A stretch of DNA of 64,000 nt from Dyadobacter sp. (GCF_017744695.1 NZ_JAGIAS010000007.1:248001-312000), one strand, 5' to 3'. Numbered from the stretch's first letter, positions 14,613-23,801 are shown. Notes: a model not told the origin generated them from the letters alone. Translations and numbers: made by a program.

Positions 14613-15452
14613 ATGGAAAAGAAAGCTACAAGTCCGGCACCAGCTCCAAAGCCTGCTGCGGCAGCATCTAAAGGCAAAGGCGGTTTGAACCCGGCATTGG
14701 TAATCCCTCTCCTTTTTGCGATTGCATTGTGCGTTTACATTTTCGTTCTGGGTGCTCCGGAACACTTCAAAGATGGCGATCACGCAAAAGGCCCTATCGA
14801 TGGTGATTACTACGGAATCGTTTACAAGGGAGGTCCTATCGTACCTATCTTGATGACATGTTTCCTTGTTGTATTGACCTTTACAATCGAGCGTCTGATC
14901 ACTTTGAGCAAAGCTAGCGGAACAGGCAGCATCGATTCATTCGTTCGTAAAGTGAGAAGCCTGCTCGACAAAAACCAAATCGAAGAGGCTATCAAAGAAT
15001 GCGACAAACAAAAAGGATCTGTTGGTAACGTAATCAAAGCAGGTCTGTTGAAATACAAGCAGTTGACTACTGAAACTGCGCTCGACAAAGAGCAAAAACT
15101 GGCGGCTCTTCAGAAAGAGATCGAAGAAGCTACTACACTTGAACTTCCAATGCTTCAGAAAAACCTTACCATCATCGCTACACTGGCGGGTGCTTCTACC
15201 CTCTTGGCGCTTTTGGGAACGGTAATCGGTATGATCAAGGCGTTCGCGGCATTGGGTACATCAGGTTCTCCTGACTCCGCTGCTCTTGCAACCGGTATCT
15301 CTGAGGCCCTTATCAATACCGCTCTTGGTATCGGTACTTCGGCTATCGCAACAATCTCTTACGCTTACCTGAACAGCCGTGTTGACGATCTTACTTACAG
15401 CATCGACGAAATTGGCATGAGCCTTCAGTCGAACTTTGCTGCACATTATTAA
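14613..15452 (+). CDS. exbB: MotA/TolQ/ExbB proton channel family protein
   Basis: Proton-channel subunit that, with ExbD, uses the proton gradient to drive TonB. The 279-residue protein has an Ala/Pro/Lys-rich N-terminal stretch and then hydrophobic helices near residues 28-47 and 76-95. The long cytoplasmic loop precedes the paired helices containing TIIATLAGASTLLALLGTVIGMIKAF, with the conserved LGTVIGM of the ExbB/TolQ family, and ALINTALGIGTSAIATISYAYL. It is the first gene of an operon with two exbD genes and tonB. The extra N-terminal helix is typical of Bacteroidota ExbB. Confidence 0.92.
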   Translation: MEKKATSPAPAPKPAAAASKGKGGLNPALVIPLLFAIALCVYIFVLGAPEHFKDGDHAKGPIDGDYYGIVYKGGPIVPILMTCFLVVLTFTIERLITLSKASGTGSIDSFVRKVRSLLDKNQIEEAIKECDKQKGSVGNVIKAGLLKYKQLTTETALDKEQKLAALQKEIEEATTLELPMLQKNLTIIATLAGASTLLALLGTVIGMIKAFAALGTSGSPDSAALATGISEALINTALGIGTSAIATISYAYLNSRVDDLTYSIDEIGMSLQSNFAAHY

Positions 15453-15513
15453 TAGTTCCCAGAACTATTTTATAGTGAAGTTTCGTTAATATAAAAAAAA
15501 CTTATATATTTGT

Positions 15514-16128
15514 ATGGGAAAGGTAAGGCCTAAGAAACATGCGCCGCATACTGATATGACGGCCATGACGGATGTTGCCTTCTTGCTCTTGACGTTCTTC
15601 ATTATGACGGCGACTTTTAAGTCGAACGATGCAGAGATTACAACGCCTACATCGATTTCGCAAATCAAAGTGCCAGATGATAAGATCATGGTCATTAGCA
15701 TTGACAAAACAGGGAAAGTGTTCTTTGGAGTTGATGCCCAGCCTACCCGTGTGGCAATGCTGGACAACATTGGACAAGCCAAAGGCATCACTTTTACTGA
15801 CACTGAGAAGGCGAAGTTTGCACTGCAGTCGAGCTTTGGTTTTCCTCTGAATCAGTTGAAGCCCTGGTTGAACATGCCAAAAGAGCAAATGAGCCAGGTG
15901 AAGCAGCCAGGGATCCCGGTTGACTCCACAGGCGCCAGCGAATTGGCAGACTGGGTTTATGCTGCGCGTAAAGCGGATAGCGGTCTACGTATTGCATTGA
16001 AGGGCGACAACCTGTCGAAATTCCCTGCGTTCAAAGACGTGTTGGCTAACCTGCAATCGCAGAATATTAACAAGTTCAACCTGATCACAGGTAGCGAACA
16101 AGCACCGGCCGGTTATACAAACGAATAA
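15514..16128 (+). CDS. exbD: Biopolymer transport protein ExbD (first copy)
   Basis: A 204-residue ExbD/TolR family protein. The N-terminal cytoplasmic region (RPKKHAPHTDMTAMTDVAF) leads into the single helix FLLLTFFIMTATF; the Asp in MTDVAF is the proton-carrying residue of the family. The C-terminal periplasmic domain is longer than the 140-residue E. coli protein. The second ExbD follows 25 bp later, so the complex may be a heteromeric ExbD channel, as in other Bacteroidota. Confidence 0.9.
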   Translation: MGKVRPKKHAPHTDMTAMTDVAFLLLTFFIMTATFKSNDAEITTPTSISQIKVPDDKIMVISIDKTGKVFFGVDAQPTRVAMLDNIGQAKGITFTDTEKAKFALQSSFGFPLNQLKPWLNMPKEQMSQVKQPGIPVDSTGASELADWVYAARKADSGLRIALKGDNLSKFPAFKDVLANLQSQNINKFNLITGSEQAPAGYTNE

Positions 16129-16153
16129 TGTTATCATTTAATAATTAGAAGAA

Positions 16154-16735
16154 ATGGCAGCAATTGAAGAATCCGGTGGTGGTGGGCACGGTAAAGGTGG
16201 TGGTAAGGTTCGCGGTAAGAAAATGTCCACCCGTGTGGACATGACACCAATGGTGGACCTAGGATTTTTGCTTATTACCTTTTTCATGCTTGCGACAACA
16301 ATGTCTAAACCGACATCCATGTCGCTCGCTGTGCCTGACAAAACCGAAGATCAGGAAAAGCCGACAGAACCTTTGAAAGCGTCGAAAGTACTAACCCTTT
16401 TCATGGGTGCGAATGACGACGTTTATTATCTGGATGGTATCGCTGCGGATGACGATAAAGCACCTACTGAATTGAAGACAACCCGCTATGGGTTCGATCT
16501 CAGAAGCGTGATCTTCGCGTCTCAGAAGCGTATCAATGCGGCCAATCCAAAGGATAAAGACGGTAATGACGCGTTTGTAGTAGTAATTAAGCCGACGGAC
16601 GTATCTACTTATAAAAACATGGTAGATGTTCTGGACGAAATGGCGATTACAAAAACCAAGCGCTATGCACTTGTGGACGCTTTGACCGATGCGGAGAAGA
16701 AAGTCCTGGGTGACAAAATCAAACCAAAAAACTAG
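16154..16735 (+). CDS. exbD: Biopolymer transport protein ExbD (second copy)
   Basis: A 193-residue paralogue of the preceding ExbD. The N-terminus has a glycine/histidine-rich stretch (SGGGGHGKGGGKVRGKK), then STRVDMTPMVDLGFLLITFF, where the Asp of MVDLGF is the conserved membrane acidic residue. The periplasmic domain ends KKVLGDKIKPKN. Sequence similarity to the first copy is limited to the helix region, so they are anciently diverged. tonB starts 27 bp downstream. Confidence 0.9.
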   Translation: MAAIEESGGGGHGKGGGKVRGKKMSTRVDMTPMVDLGFLLITFFMLATTMSKPTSMSLAVPDKTEDQEKPTEPLKASKVLTLFMGANDDVYYLDGIAADDDKAPTELKTTRYGFDLRSVIFASQKRINAANPKDKDGNDAFVVVIKPTDVSTYKNMVDVLDEMAITKTKRYALVDALTDAEKKVLGDKIKPKN

Positions 16736-16762
16736 TTTTTAAACAAAATTAATCACAGCGCC

Positions 16763-17587
16763 ATGGCAGAGATTAGCCCGAATGCAACACTGGATGATAT
16801 AGTGTTTGCGGATCGTAATAAGGCGTACGGAGCTTTTGAACTTCGTCAGGGGTATCGTAAAGATGTGACGAAGGCCACTATAATCGGAGCTGCTCTTTTT
16901 GTTCTTGCCATGTTTACACCGTCAATCATCAATACTTTGACGGCTGGTAAGGAAGAAGAAGCGCCGATGGTTGAAGTGGACTTGATGAAGATCCCACCGC
17001 CGCCAATTGACCCGGCAGAACCACCACCGCCACCGCCGCCACCAGTGGAAGCGCCAAAGGTGAACACGGTGAAATTCTTGCCTCCTGAGGTTAAGAAGGA
17101 CGAAGAGGTTCCCGAAGAGGTACCACCACCAACAGTTGAAGAAATTAAAGAAGCTGTTGTTGCGGATAAAACCGTAGAAGGTGATCCTAACGCGAATGAA
17201 ATCATTGTTGCCCCCGAAGCTGTTGCAGCGCCTAGCAAAGGAACAGTAGTAGAGGCAGCCCCTGAACCTGAAAAGGTATTTACAGTGGTTGAGCAACAAC
17301 CGGAATTCCCGGGAGGTACTGCAGAAATGTACAAGTACCTTGGAAAGAATATCAAGTACCCAAGTGCGGCATCCCGTGCTAACGTTTCCGGAAGGGTTTT
17401 CATGTCCTTCGTTGTTAACACTGACGGAAGTATCCAGGATGTTCAGGTTTTGAAAGGATTGGGTTTTGGTTGCGATGAAGAGGCGATCCGCGTAGTAAAA
17501 GCTATGCCGAAATGGAAGCCAGGAAAGCAGTCAGGACGTGCAGTTCGTGTAAAATATAACCTGCCGATCAACTTCCAATTGGAGTAA
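16763..17587 (+). CDS. tonB: Energy transducer TonB
   Basis: A 274-residue TonB that passes energy from ExbB/ExbD to outer-membrane receptors. Residues about 37-58 form the signal-anchor helix. A proline-rich spacer follows (PPPPIDPAEPPPPPPPPVEAP, near residues 74-95) to span the periplasm. The C-terminal TonB domain (from about residue 195) has YPSAASRANVSGRVFMSFVV and WKPGKQSGRAVRVKYNLP, the standard receptor-binding fold. The cytoplasmic N-terminus includes DIVFADRNKAYGAFELRQ, a Bacteroidota-specific start. It is followed 3 bp later by a small membrane protein. Confidence 0.93.
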   Translation: MAEISPNATLDDIVFADRNKAYGAFELRQGYRKDVTKATIIGAALFVLAMFTPSIINTLTAGKEEEAPMVEVDLMKIPPPPIDPAEPPPPPPPPVEAPKVNTVKFLPPEVKKDEEVPEEVPPPTVEEIKEAVVADKTVEGDPNANEIIVAPEAVAAPSKGTVVEAAPEPEKVFTVVEQQPEFPGGTAEMYKYLGKNIKYPSAASRANVSGRVFMSFVVNTDGSIQDVQVLKGLGFGCDEEAIRVVKAMPKWKPGKQSGRAVRVKYNLPINFQLE

Positions 17588-17590
17588 GGC

Positions 17591-17812
17591 ATGAGGGAGA
17601 AACCATTGCACGAAAAGCTCGGTGATCTGGCCTCTTCGGTAATGGCTCTGGCATACGTAGGAGGAGGGGTCTTTTTGATCCTCTCCTCCTTCTCGTTTAG
17701 ACTGCTGCCGATCGGCAGCGTATGGAGGTATGCTTTTGCTGGCACGCTTATTTTATACGGAGCCTACCGGGGTTACAGAGTGTTTAGAAATAACCAGGAC
17801 GACGAGTCATGA
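17591..17812 (+). CDS. Small two-helix membrane protein in the tonB operon
   Basis: A 73-residue protein with two hydrophobic helices (SVMALAYVGGGVFLILSSF and VWRYAFAGTLILYGAYRGY). It starts three bases after the tonB stop and overlaps the next gene by ATGA (17809-17812), so it is tightly coupled within the operon. No family is recognised. Its position suggests an accessory part of the ExbBD/TonB system, but that is inference. Confidence 0.75.
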   Translation: MREKPLHEKLGDLASSVMALAYVGGGVFLILSSFSFRLLPIGSVWRYAFAGTLILYGAYRGYRVFRNNQDDES

Positions 17813-18756
17813 AAAAGAGATTGGCGGGACTGCTGCTGTTGGCGACGCTCGGTATTGCAGGATTACTCAGATGTACCTCTTCCAACAGCGACCTGGACAA
17901 CCCACGGCAAGGTACGATCACGATTGCGGCGGATGAATCTTTCAAACCGCTGATCAATTCGCTGACGAGTGCCTATGAGGGAATCTATCCCGAAGCGCAT
18001 TTCAAACTGGACTATAAACCGGAGCAGGAAGCAATCCGACAGCTATTGAATGATAGTGCAAGGATTATCTTTGCAACACGGCAGTTGAATGACAAGGAGC
18101 TGGAAATTATTCGGAAGCAAAAAGGCAGCCAGAAGTTTCAGCACATTGCCACGGACGGACTGGCCCTGGTGATTGGAAAGAGCAATCCGGATAGCCTTAT
18201 CACGATTCCGGAGCTGAAAGCGATCATGGAAGGCAAATTGACGGACTGGTCTGAGATTAAAGGTGGGCAAGAGGGATTGATTACGCTGGTTTTTGATAAT
18301 GCCAATGCAAGCAATCTGAACTTTGTCCTCAATAAGTTTGGCATTAAGGATATCCAGAAGCTGAGGATTATTTCGGCGGGATCAAACGAGAATGTAATCA
18401 AAGACGTCAGGGATAACCCGACACACCTCGGCTTTATCGGGGTGAACTGGATCAGTGACGGACATTCACTGGCTTCGGAAGAGCTGTCAAAGGGAATCCG
18501 GGTGATGGGAGTTGCAAAGGATGCCCAGCCAGGTTCGCTTTCGGACTACATTCAGCCGTTTCAGGCAGGATTGGAGTTCAAGCGTTATCCGCTGCACAGG
18601 GATTTATATATTATCAGCCGGGAAGGGTACTCGGGACTCGGTGGTGGGTTGATGACTTACATTGCCCGGGACGTAGGAGGGTTGATTATTCAGAAAATGG
18701 GTCTGCTGCCAACGGTAGTTTACCCGCGCGAACTGGAAGTTAAGAAAGAGTTATAG
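17809..18756 (+). CDS. PstS-like substrate-binding lipoprotein
   Basis: A 315-residue exported protein. The signal region GLLLLATLGIAGLLRC ends at a Cys in a lipobox-like context, so it is a probable lipoprotein. The mature part has the phosphate-binding-protein fold: GTITIAADESFKPLINSL, ARIIFATRQLNDKE, TDGLALVIGKSNPD, and later PTHLGFIGVNWISDG and LYIISREGYSGLGGGLMTYI. PstS usually serves an ABC permease, but no pstCAB genes are nearby; here the gene sits in a TonB operon instead. It may sense or bind phosphate or another anion at the envelope. Confidence 0.82.
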   Translation: MKKRLAGLLLLATLGIAGLLRCTSSNSDLDNPRQGTITIAADESFKPLINSLTSAYEGIYPEAHFKLDYKPEQEAIRQLLNDSARIIFATRQLNDKELEIIRKQKGSQKFQHIATDGLALVIGKSNPDSLITIPELKAIMEGKLTDWSEIKGGQEGLITLVFDNANASNLNFVLNKFGIKDIQKLRIISAGSNENVIKDVRDNPTHLGFIGVNWISDGHSLASEELSKGIRVMGVAKDAQPGSLSDYIQPFQAGLEFKRYPLHRDLYIISREGYSGLGGGLMTYIARDVGGLIIQKMGLLPTVVYPRELEVKKEL

Positions 18757-18773
18757 TGAATGTAAACAATTAG

Positions 18774-18781
18774 TAGATTTG
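18774..18781 (+). promoter_or_regulatory. Possible -7 box before the TPR gene
   Basis: TAGATTTG fits TAnnTTTG and lies between the PstS-like and TPR genes. No clear -33 element is present, so it may be an internal operon promoter at best. Confidence 0.3.
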
Positions 18782-18834
18782 GGGCTTGTTATTGAAAAAC
18801 CAAGTTTTTTATCATTATTTTAACCGGGTAAAAA

Positions 18835-20589
18835 ATGAACAGAAACATGAGATTGAAATTAGTAGCATTGGTATTTGGTTTATTAGCGTTTGTTAACTTA
18901 CACGCACAGACGGTACAGGATGGCTTAGCATTAATCGTTGGAGAACGTTACAATGAAGCAGGCGCTTTGCTTAAAAAGCTTGCCGAGGGAAGCCCTTCTG
19001 CTGATAACCAATATTACCTTGGTTATTACTATATCAAAACCAACCAATTGGATGAGGCGCAGAAAGCATTCGAAAAGGGCTTGTCGCTGGATGAGAAATC
19101 TTACCTGAACCAGGTAGGTCTTGGAACAGTAGCATTAGCGAAAGGCGATCGCGCGAAAGCGAAAGAGCTTTTCGATACCGCTGAAAAGAAAAAGGGCAAG
19201 GATGCTGAGGTTCTTTACAGAATAGGTGAAGCTTATACACTTTTCGAGAAAAATAACGACCCTGCTGAGGCAATCCGTTTGCTGGACCTCGCAGTTAAAC
19301 GTGATAAGAACCTGGCGGATGCTTACATCGCAAAAGGTGACGCGTTGATGCTGCGTAACGAGGGTGGTAACGCGGTAACAGCTTACGAATATGCTTTGAC
19401 GGCAAAACCAAATTATGCCGCTGCACACAATGCGATCGGTTCTGTTTACCTCCGTGGTAAGAACTATAACCTCGCTTTGGAAAACTACAAGAAAGCGATC
19501 GAAGCTGATGCTAATTTTGCCCCTGCTTACAAAGACCTCGCGGAGCTTTACTTCTTTGCTCAGAAGTTCAAGCAAGCTGCTGAAAACTTCGACCTTTATC
19601 TGCAAAAAAGTGGTAGCACTGATCCCGAAATGAAACTTCGCGGTGCACAGTTCGCATTTACGGCTGATGATTACACTAAGTCGCTTCAATTCCTGGAAGA
19701 AGCAAAAGGCAAGCTGAACAACACGATCATAAAACGTATGTACGGATGGGCTTACTTCAAAACCAATAAACCTGACGAAGCTATCCAGAATTTGGAGGAG
19801 TTCATCAAAGCTTCTCCTGAAAAAGTAATCGGTGACGACTATAAATACCTCGGCCGTGCGCTCAATGCCAAATCAACTGATGGAAAAGGCTACGACTCGC
19901 TGGGTATGGAGTATATCAAAAAAGGTGCTGAAATGGACACCAGCAAAGCCGAAGCTGCTGCTGCTTACAAAGAAGTAGCTGGTTTGTACTACGCTGCGAA
20001 AGATTATCCTAAAGCTGCTGCTGCTTATGCAAAAGGTAATGGTTTGGATACTGCGAAAGCAACAGCGAACGACTACTACTACGAAGGTCTTGCAAACTTC
20101 CAGACTGCTCAGGGAATCATCGTTCCGAAAGCTGGCGACGCTAATTTTGCTGATAGCGCGAAAATCGCTACTGACAAACGTAACCAGTACCTGAGAGCGG
20201 ATTCAATCTTCGCGACAGTAACCAAGAAATTGCCGGATTGGCCTTATGGATACTACTGGCGTGCAAGTACGCTTTACAATGCGTACGACAGACAGGAAAA
20301 TGTGGACAAAGGTATTTCACAGCCATACTACCTGAAATTGACGGAATTGGCCGAGAAAGATCCGGATCCAAGCAAATACAAGTCTTATCTGAAACTGGCG
20401 TATGGCTACCTCGCATTCCACGCGCAATCGACATTGAAAGACGAAGCGAAGGCGAAGGAGTACTGGGAGAAATTACTTAAAGTAGACCCGGACAATGCTG
20501 CTGCGAAAGAGGCGTTGGGATTGGCGGTTGCTCAACCTGCACAACCTGCTGCCGGAACAGCTGCAAAGCCTGCTCCAAAGAAAAAATAA
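18835..20589 (+). CDS. Large exported tetratricopeptide-repeat protein
   Basis: A 584-residue protein with a signal peptide (LVALVFGLLAFVNLHAQ). Most of the rest is built from TPR helices: examples are NQYYLGYYYIKTNQLDEAQK, AAHNAIGSVYLRGKNYNLA and ADAYIAKGDALMLRNEGG. About ten repeats can be traced, then an Ala/Pro/Lys-rich C-terminal end (QPAAGTAAKPAPKKK). It is the last gene of the exbB-tonB unit and closes with a strong terminator. TPR proteins in this place may scaffold the ExbBD/TonB complex or TonB-linked receptors in the periplasm; that is inference. Confidence 0.85.
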   Translation: MNRNMRLKLVALVFGLLAFVNLHAQTVQDGLALIVGERYNEAGALLKKLAEGSPSADNQYYLGYYYIKTNQLDEAQKAFEKGLSLDEKSYLNQVGLGTVALAKGDRAKAKELFDTAEKKKGKDAEVLYRIGEAYTLFEKNNDPAEAIRLLDLAVKRDKNLADAYIAKGDALMLRNEGGNAVTAYEYALTAKPNYAAAHNAIGSVYLRGKNYNLALENYKKAIEADANFAPAYKDLAELYFFAQKFKQAAENFDLYLQKSGSTDPEMKLRGAQFAFTADDYTKSLQFLEEAKGKLNNTIIKRMYGWAYFKTNKPDEAIQNLEEFIKASPEKVIGDDYKYLGRALNAKSTDGKGYDSLGMEYIKKGAEMDTSKAEAAAAYKEVAGLYYAAKDYPKAAAAYAKGNGLDTAKATANDYYYEGLANFQTAQGIIVPKAGDANFADSAKIATDKRNQYLRADSIFATVTKKLPDWPYGYYWRASTLYNAYDRQENVDKGISQPYYLKLTELAEKDPDPSKYKSYLKLAYGYLAFHAQSTLKDEAKAKEYWEKLLKVDPDNAAAKEALGLAVAQPAQPAAGTAAKPAPKKK

Positions 20590-20610
20590 GCCCCGAAAAG
20601 GCTATAAGCA

Positions 20611-20644
20611 AGAAAGCCGCCCGAATCCGGGCGGCTTTCTTATT
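20611..20644 (+). terminator. Terminator of the exbB-tonB operon
   Basis: AGAAAGCCGCCCG (20611-20623) and CGGGCGGCTTTCT (20628-20640) form a perfect 13-bp stem with a four-base loop, followed by TATTTTAT. Confidence 0.9.
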
Positions 20645-20681
20645 TTATAAGCTCTCGATAATCAAATGGTAGTTATTGTTG

Positions 20682-20888
20682 CTAATTCGACGGTGAAAGT
20701 CTTTCAAAACAAGTGTTCAACACTGGCAGGTGGACAGTCGCATAATGGTCGTAACACCATTGTCTAAGTCTTTTGATCTCAGCGGGCATTAACATGCGTA
20801 TCGCTTTTCGGAGTTCTTTTTCAAATAATTTGCGGTCGAAGCTGACTTTTTGGAGAATAATTTTAATGTATTCAAGCATCGAGGCCAT
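20682..20888 (-). CDS. Small conserved-looking protein of unknown function
   Basis: A 68-residue, basic, mainly helical protein: MLEYIKIILQKVSFDRKLF, then ELRKAIRMLMPAEIKRLRQW. There is no signal peptide or membrane helix. Its codon use resembles neighbouring genes and it has its own gap on both sides, so I take it as real. I recall similar short proteins in Cytophagales but cannot name a function. It is transcribed towards the operon terminator at 20611. Confidence 0.6.
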   Translation of the reverse strand: MASMLEYIKIILQKVSFDRKLFEKELRKAIRMLMPAEIKRLRQWCYDHYATVHLPVLNTCFERLSPSN

Positions 20889-20990
20889 AGTATTATGTAG
20901 TTTTGTGGTTTAGGGACAACGATAAAACAAAGAGAAACCCTTAAAACGCTTCGTTTTCAGCAATTCCAATAAAGATAACGAAAAACTGAA

Positions 20991-22391
20991 ATGAAATTAT
21001 ATGCGTTATTAAATATTTTTTTGTGTTTTTTTAGTATTTCTCTGGCGCAGACACCGGACAATGCTGCGACAATCGAGTATGGACCGAAGAATCTGACACT
21101 GGATCAGCCGTTTCTGATATCCGTAGTGCTACGGGATGTGGAGACAAGGCCATCGGTTATCTTTCCGGAAATCAAGGAATTGGAGAAGAGAAGCAAGTCG
21201 GCCACGAGCTCGGTCAGCACGGTGGATGGAAGAAAGGTAGTTATCCAGACAATTACACAGGAATATTATGCAACGAAGGCGGGAAACTATCTTATCCCCG
21301 AGTTTACGCTGACCGTCAATAATACGAAGTTGCGCTCCGAGGAAACTATGGTTGTATTTGCGAAGTCGGGGGAGGAAGGTGAGAATGCGGTAGCGGCTGA
21401 AAACGTGGACGTAGGAGAGGTTGAGGACAATAGCCAGTCGGTGTTTTTGTCGGTCCAGACCGATAAAAAGCAGGTTTATATCCGACAAGGTTTTGCGGTC
21501 CGCATATCCCTTTATATCGCTGAAAATGCGCCGGTGCAAATGGAATTTTACCGTTTCAACGAGCAGTTACAGGGGATTTTGAAGGCTTTAAGGCCAGTGA
21601 ATTGCTGGGAAGAGAATGTGGGTGTAGAGGAAATCATCAAGCGCAAGGTGACGATCCGGGGCCGGAAATTTGCCGAGTACAATATGTACCAGGCCAGGTT
21701 CTTTCCAATCACCACAGAAGATATCCGATTACCTGCGGTGAAGCTGGATATGCTGGTGACCGAAAGCGGAAGGGCAGTGAATGTGGAGAAAAAGCTGGTC
21801 AAAGGATTCTACTCGCGACCAGTGGAAGTAGTCGTGAGGCAACTCCCCGATCACCCGTTGCGCGACCAGGTGGCGGTAGGGCAATATAGTTTGAACGAGA
21901 GACTTTCGAGCGATCTGGTGTATCCGGGTGAAAGTGTCAGATACATGTTCAAGGTGGAGGGGGTCGGCAATATTACAGCTATCCCCGCGCCGGTAATCCA
22001 GGCGAGCTCTTCGTTTGATATTTACCCGCCTGAGGTGAGCCAGATTACAAAGCGTAGTTACCAAAGCGTTGTCGGCGAAAAGACATTCAACTATTTTGTC
22101 GTTCCGCGAAAGGATGGCGAATTTCCGTTGGGAAGGTATTTTCACTGGATTTATTTCAATGTCGAAAAAGAGAAATACGATACGCTCAGATCGGAGGCAT
22201 CGCTGGAAGTGAGGGGAGAAGATTACAAATTGACTAACTTGTCGCTTTCAGGCTCATCGGGATTGTACGATAACCTGGAAAACCTTGACAGCGGCCGCGA
22301 GACGATCGACTATAAAAAGATTTTAAAAGATTTAACCAACATCGTCATCGTGCTGTTGTTGGTAACAATGATTTGGGTATTTAGAAAGTAA
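20991..22391 (+). CDS. BatD-family protein (aerotolerance-type membrane protein)
   Basis: A 466-residue protein with an N-terminal signal peptide (LYALLNIFLCFFSISLAQ), a long beta-rich periplasmic region with Ig-like stretches (NLTLDQPFLISVVLRDVETRP; SVFLSVQTDKKQVYIRQGF) and a C-terminal helix (IVIVLLLVTMIWVFRK). This is the BatD architecture of the Bacteroides aerotolerance group. The partner bat genes (moxR, batA, batB, batC, batE) are not beside it, so it stands alone with aroC, which begins five bases after its stop. Confidence 0.8.
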   Translation: MKLYALLNIFLCFFSISLAQTPDNAATIEYGPKNLTLDQPFLISVVLRDVETRPSVIFPEIKELEKRSKSATSSVSTVDGRKVVIQTITQEYYATKAGNYLIPEFTLTVNNTKLRSEETMVVFAKSGEEGENAVAAENVDVGEVEDNSQSVFLSVQTDKKQVYIRQGFAVRISLYIAENAPVQMEFYRFNEQLQGILKALRPVNCWEENVGVEEIIKRKVTIRGRKFAEYNMYQARFFPITTEDIRLPAVKLDMLVTESGRAVNVEKKLVKGFYSRPVEVVVRQLPDHPLRDQVAVGQYSLNERLSSDLVYPGESVRYMFKVEGVGNITAIPAPVIQASSSFDIYPPEVSQITKRSYQSVVGEKTFNYFVVPRKDGEFPLGRYFHWIYFNVEKEKYDTLRSEASLEVRGEDYKLTNLSLSGSSGLYDNLENLDSGRETIDYKKILKDLTNIVIVLLLVTMIWVFRK

Positions 22392-22396
22392 GTTTA

Positions 22397-23476
22397 ATGG
22401 GCAGTACATACGGCAAGATATTTAAAATCGCCACTTTCGGTGAATCGCACGGAGTGGGGATAGGTGTAGTGATCGAAGGTTGCCCGGCGGGCGTGACGTT
22501 TGATTCTGATTTTATTCAAAGTGAACTGACCCGTAGAAAGCCGGGACAGTCGAGAATTACAACGCAGCGCAAAGAAGCGGATGAATTCGAAGTATTGTCC
22601 GGTGTATTCGAAGGAAAAACGACCGGTACGCCCATCGCAATGGTGATCCGGAACGAGGACCAGCGTAGTAAGGATTACTCGCATATAGCGGCCCAATTCA
22701 GGCCTTCCCATGCCGATTACACTTACCAGGTTAAATACGGCGTTCGCGACTATCGCGGGGGCGGGCGCAGTTCCGCGCGTGAGACGGCCGCACGCGTTGC
22801 CGCGGGTGCGCTTGCGAAGCTGATGCTGGCAGAATTGGGTGTGAGTATTCAGGCTTACGTATCACAAGTGGGTACCATGAAGCTGGGAAAAAGCTATCAG
22901 GAACTGGATCTTTCTGAAACGGAAAACAATGCCGTTCGCTGCCCGGACCCTGAAATGGCCCAGCAGATGTTCGATTATATCGACGGCATTCGCAAGCAGG
23001 GTGATTCCATCGGTGGAGTTGTTAACTGCGTCGTGAAAGGTACGCCGGCCGGTTGGGGAGAGCCTGTTTTTGACAAACTCCACGCCGAGCTTGGGAAAGC
23101 CATGCTGAGCATTAATGCTGTAAAAGGCTTTGAATACGGTAGCGGCTTCGACGGGGTGTTGTTACCCGGCTCGCAGCATAACGACGCCTTCTATACCGAC
23201 GCAAATGGCAATGTACACACGCGTACCAACCATTCGGGTGGTATTCAGGGCGGTATTTCCAATGGCGAGGATATTTACTTCCGCACGGCATTCAAGCCGG
23301 TGGCTACGATTATGCAGGATCAGGAAAGCGTGGATCAGTTCGGAAATGTCGCAATTGTACAGGGAAAAGGGCGTCACGACCCTTGCGTGGTACCACGTGC
23401 AGTGCCTATTGTAGAAGCCATGACGGCATTGGTCCTGGCCGATTTTTATCTGAGAAACAGATCGGCAAAGTTGTAA
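22397..23476 (+). CDS. aroC: Chorismate synthase
   Basis: Last enzyme of the shikimate pathway, making chorismate from EPSP with reduced FMN. The 359-residue protein has the family blocks GESHGVGIGVVIEGCPAG (start), SHADYTYQVKYGVRDYRGGG with SSARETAARVAAGA, and RHDPCVVPRAVPIVEAM near the end. These give the conserved His and FMN-binding residues. It starts five bases after the BatD-family gene and is probably cotranscribed with it. No other aro genes are adjacent. Confidence 0.95.
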   Translation: MGSTYGKIFKIATFGESHGVGIGVVIEGCPAGVTFDSDFIQSELTRRKPGQSRITTQRKEADEFEVLSGVFEGKTTGTPIAMVIRNEDQRSKDYSHIAAQFRPSHADYTYQVKYGVRDYRGGGRSSARETAARVAAGALAKLMLAELGVSIQAYVSQVGTMKLGKSYQELDLSETENNAVRCPDPEMAQQMFDYIDGIRKQGDSIGGVVNCVVKGTPAGWGEPVFDKLHAELGKAMLSINAVKGFEYGSGFDGVLLPGSQHNDAFYTDANGNVHTRTNHSGGIQGGISNGEDIYFRTAFKPVATIMQDQESVDQFGNVAIVQGKGRHDPCVVPRAVPIVEAMTALVLADFYLRNRSAKL

Positions 23477-23671
23477 TCAGGCTTTGTGACGTTTGCGGCG
23501 CTGGTTGAGGTATAACACCAGCCAGATTGTCCCGATGAACTCGATCGCGAGCCCGCTTAGAATGACAGGGTCGCTGAATTGTGTTCTGGAAGAGTTTAAA
23601 AACGAACCGGTCGCCAGCACGATCATACCGGCAAGAAGGATAAGTACAGCGTTTCTCAAGCTAAGTTTCAC
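23477..23671 (-). CDS. Small two-helix membrane protein
   Basis: A 64-residue protein with two hydrophobic helices (NAVLILLAGMIVLATGSFL and ILSGLAIEFIGTIWLVLYL) and a basic C-terminal end (NQRRKRHKA), giving an N-in, C-in topology. It starts with ATG on the minus strand and its stop touches the aroC end. No family recognised. A real gene is likely from its topology and its complementary place in the gap, but support is moderate. Confidence 0.6.
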   Translation of the reverse strand: MKLSLRNAVLILLAGMIVLATGSFLNSSRTQFSDPVILSGLAIEFIGTIWLVLYLNQRRKRHKA

Positions 23672-23753
23672 TGACTACATATTTCGTTCCACAATAAGTA
23701 TCGTCAAGAATTCTCTTACCGAATATAGTTATTCGCTCCGAGAAATACTATTA

Positions 23754-23790
23754 TAACGCAAAATGGCCCGCTAAGGGCCATTTTGCGTTA
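23754..23790 (-). terminator. Terminator of the oxidoreductase operon
   Basis: TAACGCAAAATGGCCC (23754-23769) and GGGCCATTTTGCGTTA (23775-23790) form a perfect 16-bp stem with a five-base loop. It lies just downstream of the gene ending at 23802 and may act in both directions. Confidence 0.85.
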
Positions 23791-23801
23791 TTGGTCTTGA
23801 A

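Noticed and set aside
17809..18756. Phosphate ABC transporter operon (pst)
   Set aside because: Only a PstS-like binding protein is present; no pstC, pstA, pstB or phoU genes surround it.
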